64,000 bases of DNA from Mantis religiosa (lineage: Eukaryota > Arthropoda > Insecta > Mantodea > Mantidae), in contig JAUKNK010000058.1 in the NCBI GenBank assembly GCA_030765055.1, forward strand, positions 1,457,001-1,521,000, written 5' to 3'. Below are positions 9,944 to 20,245 of this stretch, piece by piece. The notes beneath the pieces are model-generated. The model saw only the letters and a list, made by a program, of their open reading frames with translations, made no database searches and was not told where the DNA came from. Every line of letters starts with the position of its first letter. The stretch's first letter is position 1. The translations under genes were made by a program, and so were the position numbers.

Positions 9944-10479
9944 CCCCCGTAGGGGAAGGGATCCGTCCCTTTCAGCTGCCAAAGTGCGGGCGCTGCGGAC
10001 CCTTAGCACTCGTGGTACCTCTGACGTTACTAGAGGAACCTCGGGCCGAACAGCCGAGCCCCTCCTTCGGGAGTTGTTCGGATTGGGATGGTCTCGAGGG
10101 GGCAGTGTGTTCCCGATACCCGTGGGAGATTGGGTACGTCTGCGGACGGGGTTGAGGGAAGCCATTAAGTTTCCGGGTACTAGCCCGCTTAGCTAGTAGA
10201 AGGTGTGCTAGATCACCAGGCAGCCCCACCGAGGTCATATTGGTAGTCTTCACCTTGAGTGTTGACGCGCGTAAGTGGCGTATCCACTTCCGTCCCGTCT
10301 TGTGTCCCTAGGACCAGATGGGGGGGCTTGTTAGGAAACTAGGTCTTGCCCTAATGGAAAGCCCCACGGAGGATGCCGGGCGCCCTTCACGGGATAGCTC
10401 GGATAACTCCCTGGTTGAAAGAGGCCCGGGTCTTGTTCCTACGGGTTCAAGGCTAATGGGAGTAGAACCTCTGGACTCA
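9944..10479 (-). mobile_element. Element R, copy A: 536-bp GC-rich retroposon-like repeat
   Basis: A GC-rich block quite unlike its AT-rich surroundings. A second copy of the same length lies at 50658-51193 inside a gypsy element, and a partial copy at 31718-31885. ACTGTCCATTTCGTCACC at 9926-9943 recurs with one mismatch at 10480-10497, a likely target duplication. Copy C keeps only the left-hand end, as expected if that end is the 3' end of a 5'-truncated retroposon, hence minus strand. Reading frames differ between copies, so it is probably non-coding. Family unknown to me. Confidence 0.6.
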
Positions 10480-10497
10480 ACTGTCCATTTTGTCACC

Positions 10498-10919
10498 ATG
10501 GAGCTACACTTTGTGACTCGTGAACTTCTTCACTACACCATTCCACGGCCTGCTGACTCCTCACCACAGAGCATGGAACATAGCATACTTCTCTATACTG
10601 CTCTGTCAACTCACACAGCTCTACTGACTTACTGACTTGTGACTATGTTGAGTCCTTATTACGGAGCCACATTGATTGAACCTGAAAACTCAAAGCACAT
10701 ACAAATAAACTGAAACACACTGCACCACCAACTGACCGAGGTGCTGGCTGGCTGTATAAAGCCAGATTTTATGTTCCTCGGGTTGTAGGAATTGATGCAA
10801 AACCTTATGCACCTTGGTGTTCTATTTTTAAATTTGATTTTGGTTGAAAATTTGGGTTGCCAATCAGCTTAGAAGAATTATGTGGAGCTCAGCTTTAGCT
10901 ACTGTTAGGATTAGCTCCT
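10498..10919. other. No gene recognised
   Basis: Holds a partial repeat of the element R target (GTGAACTTCTTCACT occurs at about 9902 and 10519). No coding signal or known repeat family seen. Confidence 0.4.
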
Positions 10920-11219
10920 GCGTTATCTCTGGTGCCCGCAAGCCATGAGGAGTACCCAGAACAGCCTAAACTGGCATCTAGTAGGGTCATTATCTCCCAT
11001 TGATCTAACAAGGGCACTTGTATGATTTGGTAAGGTAGTGTAAAATTTTGATGCCTGATGCCTAATTTCATCCTCCACATATGAAAGATCCGAGGCTTCG
11101 TGAACCAACCTGGTAGGAAAATAACGGCCCACAGAATATATAGACCGTAGTCCTCTAGTCTGTGCACGTTGAAGCCATGTCAGCCAGCTGTCTGCGGCCA
11201 TGCCCCATCTCACAGGCAT
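10920..11219 (-). pseudogene. Jockey-clade-like LINE fragment, post-RT region
   Basis: Minus-strand frame with WLTWLQRAQTRGLRSIYSVG, FPTRLVHEASDLSYVEDEIR and SALVRSMGDN. This is the pattern after the RT domain of Jockey-type LINEs (LQRxQNxxLR...H.DL...VEEEI). No catalytic motifs remain. A T-rich run at 11231-11248 lies just beyond the 5' side of this fragment as read on the minus strand. Confidence 0.6.
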
Positions 11220-11384
11220 TAATTAAAGTAATTTTTTTTTTTTTTTTTAATCTTTGGGTTAGTATAACCTGAATTTTATATTACACATTTATTGTATATT
11301 TTCTATTGGTAACCAATACACATAGCTTGCTGCCGGAAACAGGCAGCAGATTAGAGTTTTGTTTTAAATACCTGGTTACCATAG

Positions 11385-11535
11385 ATAGAGTCAACATGAA
11401 AAACTCAATGCCATGGTCAGGATTTGAACCATGGATCTCCTGGTTTCCGTCTAGTCGCTCTAGCCCATTGAACTACCATGGCCAACTTGCTGTCATGACA
11501 TTAAATTCTCCATTTGACTCATATGTTTCCCCAGT
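11385..11535 (-). repeat. SINE1 copy, truncated
   Basis: Minus strand. The tRNA-like part is complete (GGATTTGAACCATGG), but the leader stops at CCCCAGTAGACC, where PLE-E coding sequence begins. Confidence 0.8.
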
Positions 11536-12190
11536 AGACCAACTTTTACATTGGAAAAACTAAAAGGAACTTGAACATTAGGCTTAAAGAGCATTTTAGG
11601 AACATCAGGAACAAAGAAATACATAAATCGGTGGTAGGGTACCATTTTTGGAAGGAGAATCATGATATAGAATGAGAAATCCACTTATTAAAAAGTGTCC
11701 AGGTCCAGCTGCATTAACCACATGGAAAAAAAGACTTCATAAAGAAATGTGAAAGAAAATTGTTTAATTTTGACACTACCTCTGAAGAAAACCCAAACTT
11801 CAAGTTCATCAAGATACCAACAGAGACGCACCTATCACCTCCAAGGAGTTCCCCAAACCAACGTCCATTAGTAGACAACAGCTGAATGATGTTAGAAAGA
11901 TCCTAACAAAACACATTCTAGATAAATACTAGCAATAAATGGAGCATTGAGTATTAGTTTGACTCAAAACTATATTAATTTTGTGCTTCATTGTATCATA
12001 GTCCTTAGACATTGGAAGAGAACAGTAACTTAATTTAACAATAATATTAGTTTAATTTTATATATTTGTATTGTTAATAGTTGGTTGTATTAGTTTTGTA
12101 GGAGTGAAGTTGATATGAATGAAATGTTTTAGTTGTGTTTATTTAGATTGATTTTGATAAGAAATTTTGCTTATTGTATATATATTTTTC
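11536..12190 (+). pseudogene. PLE-E C-terminal fragment with 3' end
   Basis: Encodes the second half of a GIY-YIG domain: FYIGKTKRNLNIRLKEHFRNIRNKE, YHFWKENHDIE, then a stop, a frameshift and the LFNFDTTSEENPNFKFIKIP C-terminus. The region after it, with a decayed hammerhead core (TGAATGATGTTAGAAAGATCC near 11883), matches the better copy at 41565-42180. 5'-truncated at the junction with SINE1. Confidence 0.8.
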
Positions 12191-12327
12191 TTTTATTTTA
12201 TAAATGTTATATAAGAATGGTAATTTTTTATATATTTTTTATGTGTATAAATATCTGACATATAAGTCCTGGTTTAAGAAATTGGGTGCCAGGTTGTTAA
12301 CCCTCAGTTTTCATTGTGATTTCCCAG

Positions 12328-12496
12328 GTATGAGATACGCATCAACCCATCATTTGTGAGAAGTCTTCCAACCGAAGAATTGTATGCCCCTCCAGAGTCT
12401 TGCAGAGATGACTCTCGCTACGAATGTCCTGTGAAGGCATATTATGACACTGGCTTCGTAGCCATACAGGCACTGTTTGACTTCACCAAAATAAGG
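12328..12496 (+). CDS. ABC transporter subfamily A, internal exon 1 of 6 in window
   Basis: The encoded peptide (YEIRINPSFVRSLPTEELY, then CRDDSRYECPVKAYYDTGFVAIQALFDF, then TKIR) is typical of the first extracellular loop of ABCA proteins just before the second membrane segment, where a conserved CPV..YY.SGF.A.Q pattern occurs. The acceptor is TTTCCCAG at 12320-12327 and the donor GTGAGT at 12497. One leading base completes a codon from an upstream exon outside the window. It ends in phase 0 and joins in frame to the exon at 16177. ABCA proteins move lipids across membranes; the orthologue is not assigned. Confidence 0.9.
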
Positions 12497-12554
12497 GTGA
12501 GTGTATTCAACTGCTTAGAGCTGTCTTTTGGCAGACAAGCTCTAGGATATTTAA

Positions 12555-12940
12555 GTTAATTGATGGAAATTAATCATTTCTCCACACTAGCCGTTTATAC
12601 GATAAGATTTTTTATGGATAGAGTCAACATGAAAAATTCAATGCCATGGCTGGGATTTGAACCACGAATCTCCTGGTTTCCATCCAGTTGCTCTAACCCA
12701 TTGAACTAACATGGCCAACGTGCCGTCCTGACATCAAATTCTCCATTTGACTGATATATTTCCCCAGTAGACCACTAGGGGCTCTCGCATCCGAGATACA
12801 CTGTTTGTGGCGACTTACTATCGTAAGTACTTGAGTCCCAGGCTTCATCATTTAACTCTTATTATTTTAGTTAATTGATGGAAATTAATCATTTCTCCAC
12901 TCTAGCCGTCTATAGGCTAGATGAAAAATTCAATGCCATG
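12555..12940 (-). repeat. SINE1, one unit plus start of a second
   Basis: Minus strand. A full tRNA-like part and leader at about 12608-12870, continuing through TTAATTGATGGAAATTAATC into the tail of another unit whose tRNA part is cut at GCCATGGCAT (12940). Confidence 0.8.
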
Positions 12941-13369
12941 GCATATTCAATTTTTGTAAAGAAGAAAGAAGTATTAACATCAACTTCTTAAGATAAGTGG
13001 ACATTAATTAGCAAATATTTTTATTTATATAATATTTATTACTCCACTATAACTAGCTTCATTTTCTGTGTAATCAACAACAAATATTACAAAGGCCTAG
13101 CAATGGGGTACCTACTTTCACCTTTCTTAGTCGATCTGTATATGAGTAATTTGGAGACCATTGTACTACTCCAGTTACCTGTTACTTTTCATTTGAGCCA
13201 TGTCATTACTTATTAATTCATCCCAAAAATTTGCACGAAATTAATGCAATTTTGTGGCAAAAAACCACAAAACACCGCCAATTAAAATTATTAATGCGAA
13301 TTTTATAAATAATTGTCACCACAAAATCTTGCCTCTACTTATGACTTATGACCTCTGCTCATGCGTAGT
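12941..13369. other. PLE scraps
   Basis: 12975-13040 resembles a PLE-I end (TTCTTAAGATAAGTGG). 13085-13160 encodes YYKGLAMGYLLSPFLVDLYMSNLET, the RT motif around LAMGxxLSP of a PLE, on the plus strand with nothing else of the domain. The rest is unrecognised. Confidence 0.6.
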
Positions 13370-14215
13370 TCAATATCATGCTTATACATTGGCAAAACAA
13401 TATTACTTTGGACCCACAGAAGAAATTCAGCGTACAACACCTTTTGAAATCACATAATTCAAAAGAGAAACCCACAAACAAAAACTCAGGAGTGTACGGG
13501 ATAAACTGCAAAGGCTGAGACAACATTAAATTGGCAAAACAAAAAGAAACTTGAACATTAGGGTTAAAGAGCATTTGAGCTAAATCAAGACCAAAGAAAT
13601 AGATAAACTGGCATTAGCATGCCATTTCTGAAATGAGAATCACAATATACAACAAGAAATCCATTTGGCTGGCCCTGTAGCTCAGTTGGTAGAGCACCTG
13701 CCTAACAAGCTGGGGGTCCTGGGTTAGATTCCCGGCAGTGGGGCTGGGGATTTTTCTCCAACCAAGATGATTTCTCATCTTCCCCAGTCTGGAAGTGTGA
13801 ATGAGAGTGTGAATGTGTGCGTGATCTAATGATACAACCCAACGATTACACGTTAACACCATCGATGTGTTCCAAAGGAGAACGGCCGCCGATATGAACA
13901 CTGCAGTTAAGACGGGGTATAAATTGAAAAAAAAAATCCATTTATTAAAAGGTGTTCAGGGTCCAACTGCATAAACCACATGGAAAAAGTTTCGACGCCA
14001 CCTTTGAAGAGAACCTGAACTACAAGTTCATTAGGAGATCAACAGATGCCTCAATCACCTCCAAGGAGTTCATCCAATCAAAATTAAACATTCGACATTA
14101 GCTCAAGATGTCAGGAAGATCCTAATGAAATGTGTTCTAGGTAAACTCTAGCAGTACATGGATCTTGGAGAAATAGTTCCACTCAAAATTATATTAATTT
14201 TGTGCTTTGTAGTAT
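13370..14215 (+). pseudogene. PLE-E C-terminal fragment split by SINE2
   Basis: A decayed plus-strand copy: GVYGINCKG, IGKTKRNLNIRVKEHL, then after a 267-bp SINE insertion IHLLKGVQG, and the hammerhead region AGATGTCAGGAAGATCCTAATGAAATG near 14105. Several stops and frameshifts. It matches 41565-42180 closely enough to be the same family, but is clearly older. Confidence 0.75.
13667..13933 (+). mobile_element. SINE2, tRNA-Val-like head, 10-bp target duplication
   Basis: The head starts GGCCCTGTAGCTCAGTTGG (A box) with B box GGTTAGATTCC. The anticodon-loop position reads CTAACAA, giving AAC as in tRNA-Val. A body of about 190 bp and a short A-rich end follow. AAATCCATTT flanks it at 13657-13666 and 13934-13943. 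Inserted into a PLE-E relic. Not a working tRNA, because the 3' acceptor strand is missing. Confidence 0.85.
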
Positions 14216-14659
14216 CATAGTCCATACTGTCACCGATGGCTTTGTTAAGCTGCTGTAATAAGCATGAACTGGGCGCATGGGCAGGAGAGCTGGACGCTTG
14301 CCAAGAGAAAGAAAGAGACAGAGAGAGGCTGCAGAATTTTCTGTCTTTTTCTTGCAGCCGCAAATGTTATCAAAAGGTCTGCCGCTTTCTAGAAACAATT
14401 GCTAGGGGTATAAAAACCATGCAAGGTGTTAGGGCGTCAGTTGTTTATTGCGACAGTGGACTTCATAGTGCACCACATTTGTTTACGTGCGGCAGAGCAC
14501 TGAGTCGACCTTGAAGACAGCTGATTTTCAATTTCACATATCTTTTTACTGCAGTAAAATGTGTTCTAAATCTACAAACCAGACTTTTGATTCTACGTAA
14601 CCCTTGCAGTCACAATACTCGTTAAGAGTATAAACAGGATTTCCATGAAAAGTAAAATA
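14216..14659. other. No gene recognised
   Basis: Contains an open frame at 14236-14514 (92 codons) with a GA-rich centre but no recognisable domain and no splice context in frame with the ABCA exons. Treated as chance. Confidence 0.4.
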
Positions 14660-15500
14660 AAACTTTCATTAATTGATGGAAATCAATCAGTTCTTTACAC
14701 TAGCCGTATATAGGCTAAGGTTTTTGATGGATAGAGTCAACATGAAAAGTTCAATGCCATGGCCGGGATTTAAACCATGGTTCTCCTGGTTTTCGTCCAG
14801 TTGCTCTAACCCATTGAGCTACCATGGCCAATGTGCTGTCATGACATTAAATTCTTCATTTGACTCGTATATTTCCCCGGTAGACCACTAGGAGCTCTTG
14901 CATTCGAGGTACTCTGTTTGTGGTGACTTATTACTATATGTACTTGAGTCCCAGGCTTCATCATTTAACTCTTATTGTTTTAGTTAATTGATGGAAATTA
15001 ATCATTTCTTCACACTAGCCATATATAGGCTAAGGTTTTTTGATAGATAGTCAACATGAAAAATTCAATGCCATGGCCGGGATTTGAACCACGGATCTCC
15101 TGTTTTCCGTCCAGTCGTTCTAACCCATTGAGCTACTATTGCCAACATGCTGTCCTGACATTAAATTCTCCATTTTACTCGTATATTTCCCCGGTAGACC
15201 ACTAGGGGCTCTCGCATCTGAGATACACCGTTTGTGGCGACTTACTATCTCAAGTACTTGATTCCCAGGCATCATCATTTAACTGTTATTATTTTAGTTA
15301 ATTGATGGAAATTAATCATTTCTTCACACTAGCCCTATATAGGCTAAGGTGTCTGGTACATAGAGTCAACATGAAAAATTCAATACCAGGACTAGGATTT
15401 GAGCCACGGTTCTCCTGGTTTCCATCTAGTCGCTCTAACCCATTGAGCTACCATGGCCAATGACATTAAATTGACATTAAATTCTCCATTTAACTCGTAC
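14660..15500 (-). repeat. SINE1 tandem array, three monomers of about 314 bp
   Basis: Three head-to-tail units. The box B core (complement reads GGATTT-GAACC) falls at about 14765, 15079 and 15394, spacings of 314 and 315 bp. Every unit includes leader, tRNA-like part and tail, and the tail of one runs straight into the leader of the next without a poly-A or target duplication. This suggests tandem amplification rather than separate retroposition. Confidence 0.85.
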
Positions 15501-15504
15501 AGCA

Positions 15505-15715
15505 GTAAGTGGCCATGAATAGAGTATCTCAAATGTGAGAGCCCCTAGTGGTTTACCGGGGAAATATACGAATCAAATGGAGAATTTAATGTCAAGACGG
15601 CATGTTGGCCATGGTAGCTCAATGGGTTAGATTGCCTGGACAGAAACCAGGAGAACCGGGGTTCAAATCCCGGCCATGGCATTGAATTTTTCATGTTGAC
15701 TCTATCCAGTAAAAT
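15505..15715 (+). repeat. SINE1, inverted end of the array
   Basis: A plus-strand unit facing the minus-strand array. It runs from the GAGAGCCCCTAGTGG leader through GTAGCTCAATGGGTTAGA and box B GGTTCAAATCCCGG to TTGACTCTATCC. It creates an inverted repeat of about 200 bp with 15300-15500. Confidence 0.82.
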
Positions 15716-16176
15716 TAAAGTTATAAATATGCACCTTTGGCAATGAAAATATCTAAAAAGTAATTTGGGCTGTTGGCCATAATGTGGAGGAAAATTCCTT
15801 TCTATCATCTTGTATTTCTGAAATAATTGAATACCAACATTGGATATAATTTGGCTGGTTACCACCATCCTTGTTGTATCTGCTATACAATGTGCATTAT
15901 GTCAAGAATCTGCCAATCATGTCCATTTTACAGGAACATTCTCCAACTAGTCGACTAATGTGCATCAAAGACATCACATAGAAAACAAATTATACCACAT
16001 GATTGAGTAGAAATAGTCAGTATATGTGCTATTGCTAAATTACTGACCCAGCATGAATATGTCATGCATTTATGAATATAATTATTTAACAAATTATCAG
16101 AAAATACAATTTTCAAGAATGAAAGTGAACATTAAGATGTGTTAGTTGAACTGTTTTGATATGTTGTGTGTTTCAG
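15716..16176. other. Intron sequence, nothing recognised
   Basis: Unique-looking AT-rich sequence between SINE1 and the next ABCA exon. It ends in the acceptor tract TTGTGTGTTTCAG (to 16176). Confidence 0.5.
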
Positions 16177-16255
16177 TTGGACACTGGCAAGGATGATATT
16201 GAGGTGCCCCAGATTATATTGGTGCCCCTTCCCAAAGAAGCTTTTGTTGATGAAA
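16177..16255 (+). CDS. ABC transporter subfamily A, internal exon 2
   Basis: A small 79-bp exon encoding LDTGKDDIEVPQIILVPLP then KEAFVDE plus one base. It continues the luminal or extracellular loop up to the second membrane segment. Acceptor GTGTTTCAG, donor GTAAGT at 16256. It starts in phase 0, as exon 1 ended, and ends one base into a codon completed by the exon at 16332 (A plus AT gives Asn). Confidence 0.88.
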
Positions 16256-16331
16256 GTAAGTATATATGGCACATGTGGTTGGTGATGTTAAGTTGCCAAT
16301 ATTTATTACTGGTGTGTAACTACGCTTGCAG

Positions 16332-16485
16332 ATTGGATACAGTCATTCCGTTTGTCCGTTCCAATATATCTGGTTTTTGTGTACTCCATGTTCATCATAA
16401 GTCTCCTCGCCTTCATTGTTGCTGAGAAGGAGAGAAAGCAAAAGGAGGGCATGAAGATCATGGGACTGTATGATTCTGTGTACTG
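16332..16485 (+). CDS. ABC transporter subfamily A, internal exon 3 with the EKE..KEGMKIMGL motif
   Basis: Encodes WIQSFRLSVPIYLVFVYSMF with ISLLAFIVAEKERKQKEG and MKIMGLYDSVYW. The hydrophobic run is membrane segment 2, and the charged stretch ending MGL is the hallmark cytoplasmic loop of ABCA transporters that contacts the nucleotide-binding domain. Acceptor CTTGCAG (to 16331), donor GTATGT at 16486. It ends in phase 2 (TG), completed by G of the exon at 46296 to give Trp. The following intron is 29.8 kb. Confidence 0.93.
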
Positions 16486-16579
16486 GTATGTAATGATTGA
16501 CATACAACTAATAGTACATGGGTAATCCAGAAAGTGCTAAATATTTTGAAGTAAACAACAAAATGAAAACATAAATGTT

Positions 16580-17770
16580 TATGTAAAATATGAAGCTATT
16601 AACAAAGAAGCAAACAAATATATACAAATATAATAATTTGTAACTTAAAGCTTCACTTATCTTATAAGAAATGATGAAAGTTTTCTTAGAAATTTACTAT
16701 CATTGCAATTTCGTGAATATTTTATTCACATTATCAGCTTGAACCATCAACAAGCTCGTTGTTAGTGTTACTGTCGCTAGATGCCACTATGTTTTTTAGT
16801 ACTACCAACATCTGAAAATGAAGCAAATTTAAAAACAGAATTGACTGCCAGTATTTCAAAATTAATTATGCAATGTTTATTTTTTAAAATAAATATCTTT
16901 ACCAAAACCATTAAATCTATCGGACCATTTCACTGTTTTAATAATTTAACTTCAGGATTTGTTTCATGGTTAAATGACCAAAACTGATCTGATATGGCCG
17001 ATTGATCAGTTTGTTTATACTTAATATTACGAAAATGTTCTTTCGTTCTGGTTTCCAAATTATGGTTTTGTCTTTCCAAAATAAACTTTATCACAATTCA
17101 AACAATTAAATTGATAAATACCAGATTTTTTACTGTCAGGAATTTTATCTTTTTTAGAGAAATGCAGTAAATTTTTAATACTACATTTATTCTGAGGAAC
17201 AAAAAGTTATACCAAACTCTAAAAATATTTTCAAAATGTTTATTAAACCAAGGATGGTAATTACATTTTTTAAAATTATAATTGTCTTTTATTTTTTTAA
17301 GAGTAGAAATATCATTGACAGTTTTTTTGGTATTTAAACTTTTCAATCTTCTTTTGTATAAAATCTTTATTGAAACCATTAATTAAAGCAGTATTAATAA
17401 TATGCTTATATTCTTTATTAAATTCCTCTTTATTCAAGGGTATATTTATTAATCTATAAATCAAACTACTGAAAACAGCAAATTTATGTGAAAAAGTGTT
17501 AAAACTTTTATTTTTCTGTAATTATCGATATGAGTAGATTTCCTATAAATACCAAAGTTGAATTTATTATTATTTCTTATTATCTTTAGATCTAGAAAAG
17601 GAAGAAATCCATTAATTTCAGTCTCTAATGTAAATTTTATAGCTTTATCTCGCAAATTTAGTAATTTTAAAGCATTTTCAATTTATCAGAAAATGGTCAT
17701 AGTTTCTTATAAGATAAGTAAAGTTTTTTAAGTTACAAATTATTATATTTGTGTGTGTGTATATATATGT
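16580..17770 (-). pseudogene. PLE-C copy, RT and GIY-YIG remnants, inverted stub at its 5' side
   Basis: Minus-strand remnants in order: AIKFTLETEINGFLPFLDLKI with GIYRKSTHIDNY, NYHPWFNKHFENIF, KSGIYQFNCLNC and VYFGKTK. Stops and frameshifts throughout. The 3' end (GAAGCTATTAAC, GTAACTTAAAGCTTCACTTATC) is at the left. The same terminal sequence reappears in plus orientation at about 17695-17760, making the copy an uneven head-to-head dimer. Confidence 0.8.
16697..16742 (-). ncRNA. Degenerate hammerhead of PLE-C
   Basis: Minus strand: CTGATAA (position 8 changed), T, perfect seven-pair stem II GTGAATA with loop AAA and TATTCAC, GAA, stem III ATTGCAAT, then G at the cleavage position. Two essential bases are altered, so predicted inactive, but the stems are well kept. 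Confidence 0.6.
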
Positions 17771-18584
17771 TTACTATCTACATTTGAAAGGTACACTCTT
17801 AAGCTATTTTTCTACATAATTGCCATTCAAATTTAGGCATTTATCATACTGCTGTGGCACAAGGAGTACCCTCTGTAGAAATCTGCTGTAATAGAATCTC
17901 CGGAACCCACCAAACAAAATTTGTGGTAACCAAGCCTCTCCATCACAATTTAATGCATCAAACTCCATGAAATTTGGGGAAAATAATCCAAACGTTCTGT
18001 AAGCGTGAAATAATTTTCACAAATTTTGTCATTGATTTCCGTTGACATTCATCAGTCATAAGGCTAGGCCTATCACTTCGATCCTCATCTTGAATATTGG
18101 TATGACCATTTTTCAAATCAATGCACCATTGCCTGACTCAACCTGCTCATAAACATTACAAAGTTGACAATAAATTTCAAATGGTTTGTTCTTTTTAGCT
18201 AACAAAGACCTAATCATAGACCTTACTGCACAAGAGGTGGGTGTTTCTATTGCAGCATACATTTTAGCAACTTACGAGAGCACAGTCCTCACGCTACCAC
18301 AGCTGGATGTGTACTGATGGCACCTCTAGTTCTAATCATTTCCACAATAGGCCAAAATGTGTGGGACTTTCTGGATTACCCTTGTAGGTGATGAAATCTC
18401 ATCATGTCGTATGCTGGTAACAAACTATTTATAAGATTAAACAATATTTAATCATAGTTAAGATTTAAGGTTAGTCATGTTCCACATTATGATAGATGGC
18501 CACTCAAATTATTCTTTATGATTTATGATTTTGTTTTACAATAATCTAGATGATGATGATTATTGTTGTTGTTTGTCGAGAGTC

Positions 18585-18965
18585 AGACTCAGCTGATGTT
18601 GGGAGAAATAGCTCTTGAAACAAGTAAATGCTGATGTACATTACCAACACACTCCTAACAAGGATAAACTGGCAATTCGAGCACACCAAACGAGCCTTTA
18701 TGAAGGAAGCTTTAACTACAAAGGGATAATGTTATATAATAAACTTCCAGATTCATTTAAACAAGCTGCATCATTAAAGCACTTTAAGAATAAGGTTAAC
18801 AGATTTTTGCAACACACTATTTTTATACAGTTAATGAATTTTGAAAAAACAGTATGAATGAAGCAGTTTGTCAACATCATCTCAATTCACTTTTATTTTA
18901 ACTTGTGCTTCACTGTCGCTACACTTCATTCAGTTTTTATACTTAGAAATGTTGTCTTCTACAAT
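18585..18965 (+). mobile_element. PLE-F end with a captured LINE fragment
   Basis: It starts with a decayed hammerhead (CAGCTGATGTTGGGAG, then AGCTCTTGAAACAAGT). At 18626 it switches to about 215 bp of LINE-J C-terminal coding sequence (HYQHTPNKDKLAIRAHQTSL, NYKGIMLYNKLPDSFKQA). At about 18846 it returns to PLE-F end sequence (AACAGTATGAATGAAGCAG, TCAATTCACTTTTA). The LINE part has neither its own 3' UTR nor its tail, so it is not a normal LINE insertion. Confidence 0.6.
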
Positions 18966-19250
18966 AAGTGAACGGTGCAAGCTGCTACTTCATTACCAGG
19001 TCCAGGACCGTACCTGCTTAACAGGAAATACAGGCATTGTCAGAACGGGAGAGCAGATAGTGCAAAGACTGCAGTACATCAAGTCACAAATGACAGTCAT
19101 ATGAGTTCAGTGGACTTGCTGAAATATTGATTATTTACCTTCAACCTTTGTTGCATTCCCAATCTTGATAGTTTTTCCATGATCTTTGAGTCCAACTCAA
19201 AATCGGCAGGAATTTATCTTTTGAAGTTGTAGTAATTTCTCTTCTGATAT
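18966..19250. other. No gene recognised
   Basis: Short unremarkable stretch within the ABCA intron. Confidence 0.5.
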
Positions 19251-19854
19251 TGTTACGTGTATAGACCGAATGATATTTAAGAATTATTTTGAATTATTGC
19301 GATTTAACATTTCATTTCTTACATGTTTTGAATGACTGGTATATTTTGGACAGGATATGTACTTTGGACTGCCAAATCAGCCTTTCCAGCTAAACAAAAG
19401 TTGGATAATCACGGGTGGCGTGATTCAGGAATGTGCAAGTTAAGACAATTTTGTAAGACAGGGAGCTGAATTGGCAGGTGGGGTGAACCAGCTGACATGG
19501 GGACTGCTGAGTAAACAGGTAGCCGCCATTTTTGGCAGGCCAGTATTTAAATTATTAAAGGTAGCGCACGCTAGGGCTTTTTGGAGCTTTTAGTGTGAGT
19601 GCGCCATTGGGCTTTGCTGCAGGACTTCACGCTGGAAGATTGCTCGGGACCTCGCATTCGTCAACACATCCCCAGGGTATGGTATATCAAATTATGTACT
19701 AATTCATTTTACTGGCCCCAGTTCTCCTCAAGATCTCGGAAGGGCCTTGTATCTTGAGTGTTGGAATATAGTCATTAATTCCTAGCAATTCCTCCTAATA
19801 TTCCCTTCCTTTCATAGCTATGCTCCCCGCTGTTATTTAGGGTTGAAAGTAACA
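19251..19854. mobile_element. Possible solo LTR
   Basis: A 604-bp GC-richer block starting TGTTACGTG and ending AAAGTAACA, so it has inverted TGTTAC/GTAACA ends. It has a possible TATTTAAATT promoter element near 19550. No flanking target duplication is evident and no second copy was found in the window, so the call is tentative. Confidence 0.3.
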
Positions 19855-20049
19855 CCCCCATCCCCTTACAACCCTAGATGCCAGCATGCCAATAAACTCT
19901 ACAACTGACTCTTATTTTTCCCAGTAGATTACTATGGAGCTTTGATATACAATGAAATGTTAAATCTCAATAATTCAAAATAATTCTGAAATATTGCTTG
20001 GCCTATATATGTATTTATATGATATTTATTTTTTATTTGATATTTATTT

Positions 20050-20245
20050 ATTTGTACAGTATCTATTACAGATTCAGTACAGTAAAATTTAAAATAGAAC
20101 ATGCTGTATTATACCTCCTGTACAAATACATGAAATTGCTGACCCTAAGATTTACTCGCTGATTCAGATCCCCTAGCCATAAGTCTTTGGTTTTCCTGAG
20201 CAGCTTGATGCCATTTCTTCTTGACCTTTACTTCTTTTATCCTGA
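20050..20245 (-). pseudogene. LINE-2 extreme C-terminus, separated by a LINE-J insertion
   Basis: Minus strand encodes KWIRIKEVKVKKKWHQAAQEN, which aligns with the KWLRKISKYDENEE end of the plus-strand LINE-2 near 63270. It continues the FLYRI frame that stops at 22990, so the LINE-J at 20246-22992 is inserted between them. Confidence 0.6.

Larger units (their letters stand above)
16515..18386 (-). mobile_element. TIR DNA transposon (mariner/IS630-like remnant) containing a PLE
   Basis: The two ends are inverted copies of each other: GGGTAATCCAGAAAGT at 16520-16535 and its complement at 18367-18382, with TA at both outer edges. The right-hand interior (about 17800-18300, minus strand) keeps transposase scraps such as LVPQQYDKCLNLNGNYVEK, resembling the WxKCIxxxGDYVEK C-terminus of mariner-type transposases. 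Many stops. A PLE-C copy of about 1.2 kb separates the left TIR from the rest. Confidence 0.7.

Noticed and set aside
10318..10635. Open frame across element R and its right flank
   Set aside because: The frame crosses the element boundary and is not shared with copy B; composition explains its openness.
14236..14514. 92-codon open frame near the ABCA exons
   Set aside because: No similarity recognised, not in phase with the exon chain, and partly GA-repeat derived.
14660..15500. CRISPR-like regular repeat array
   Set aside because: The repeated unit is the full 314 bp with no unique spacers; this is a eukaryotic SINE array.
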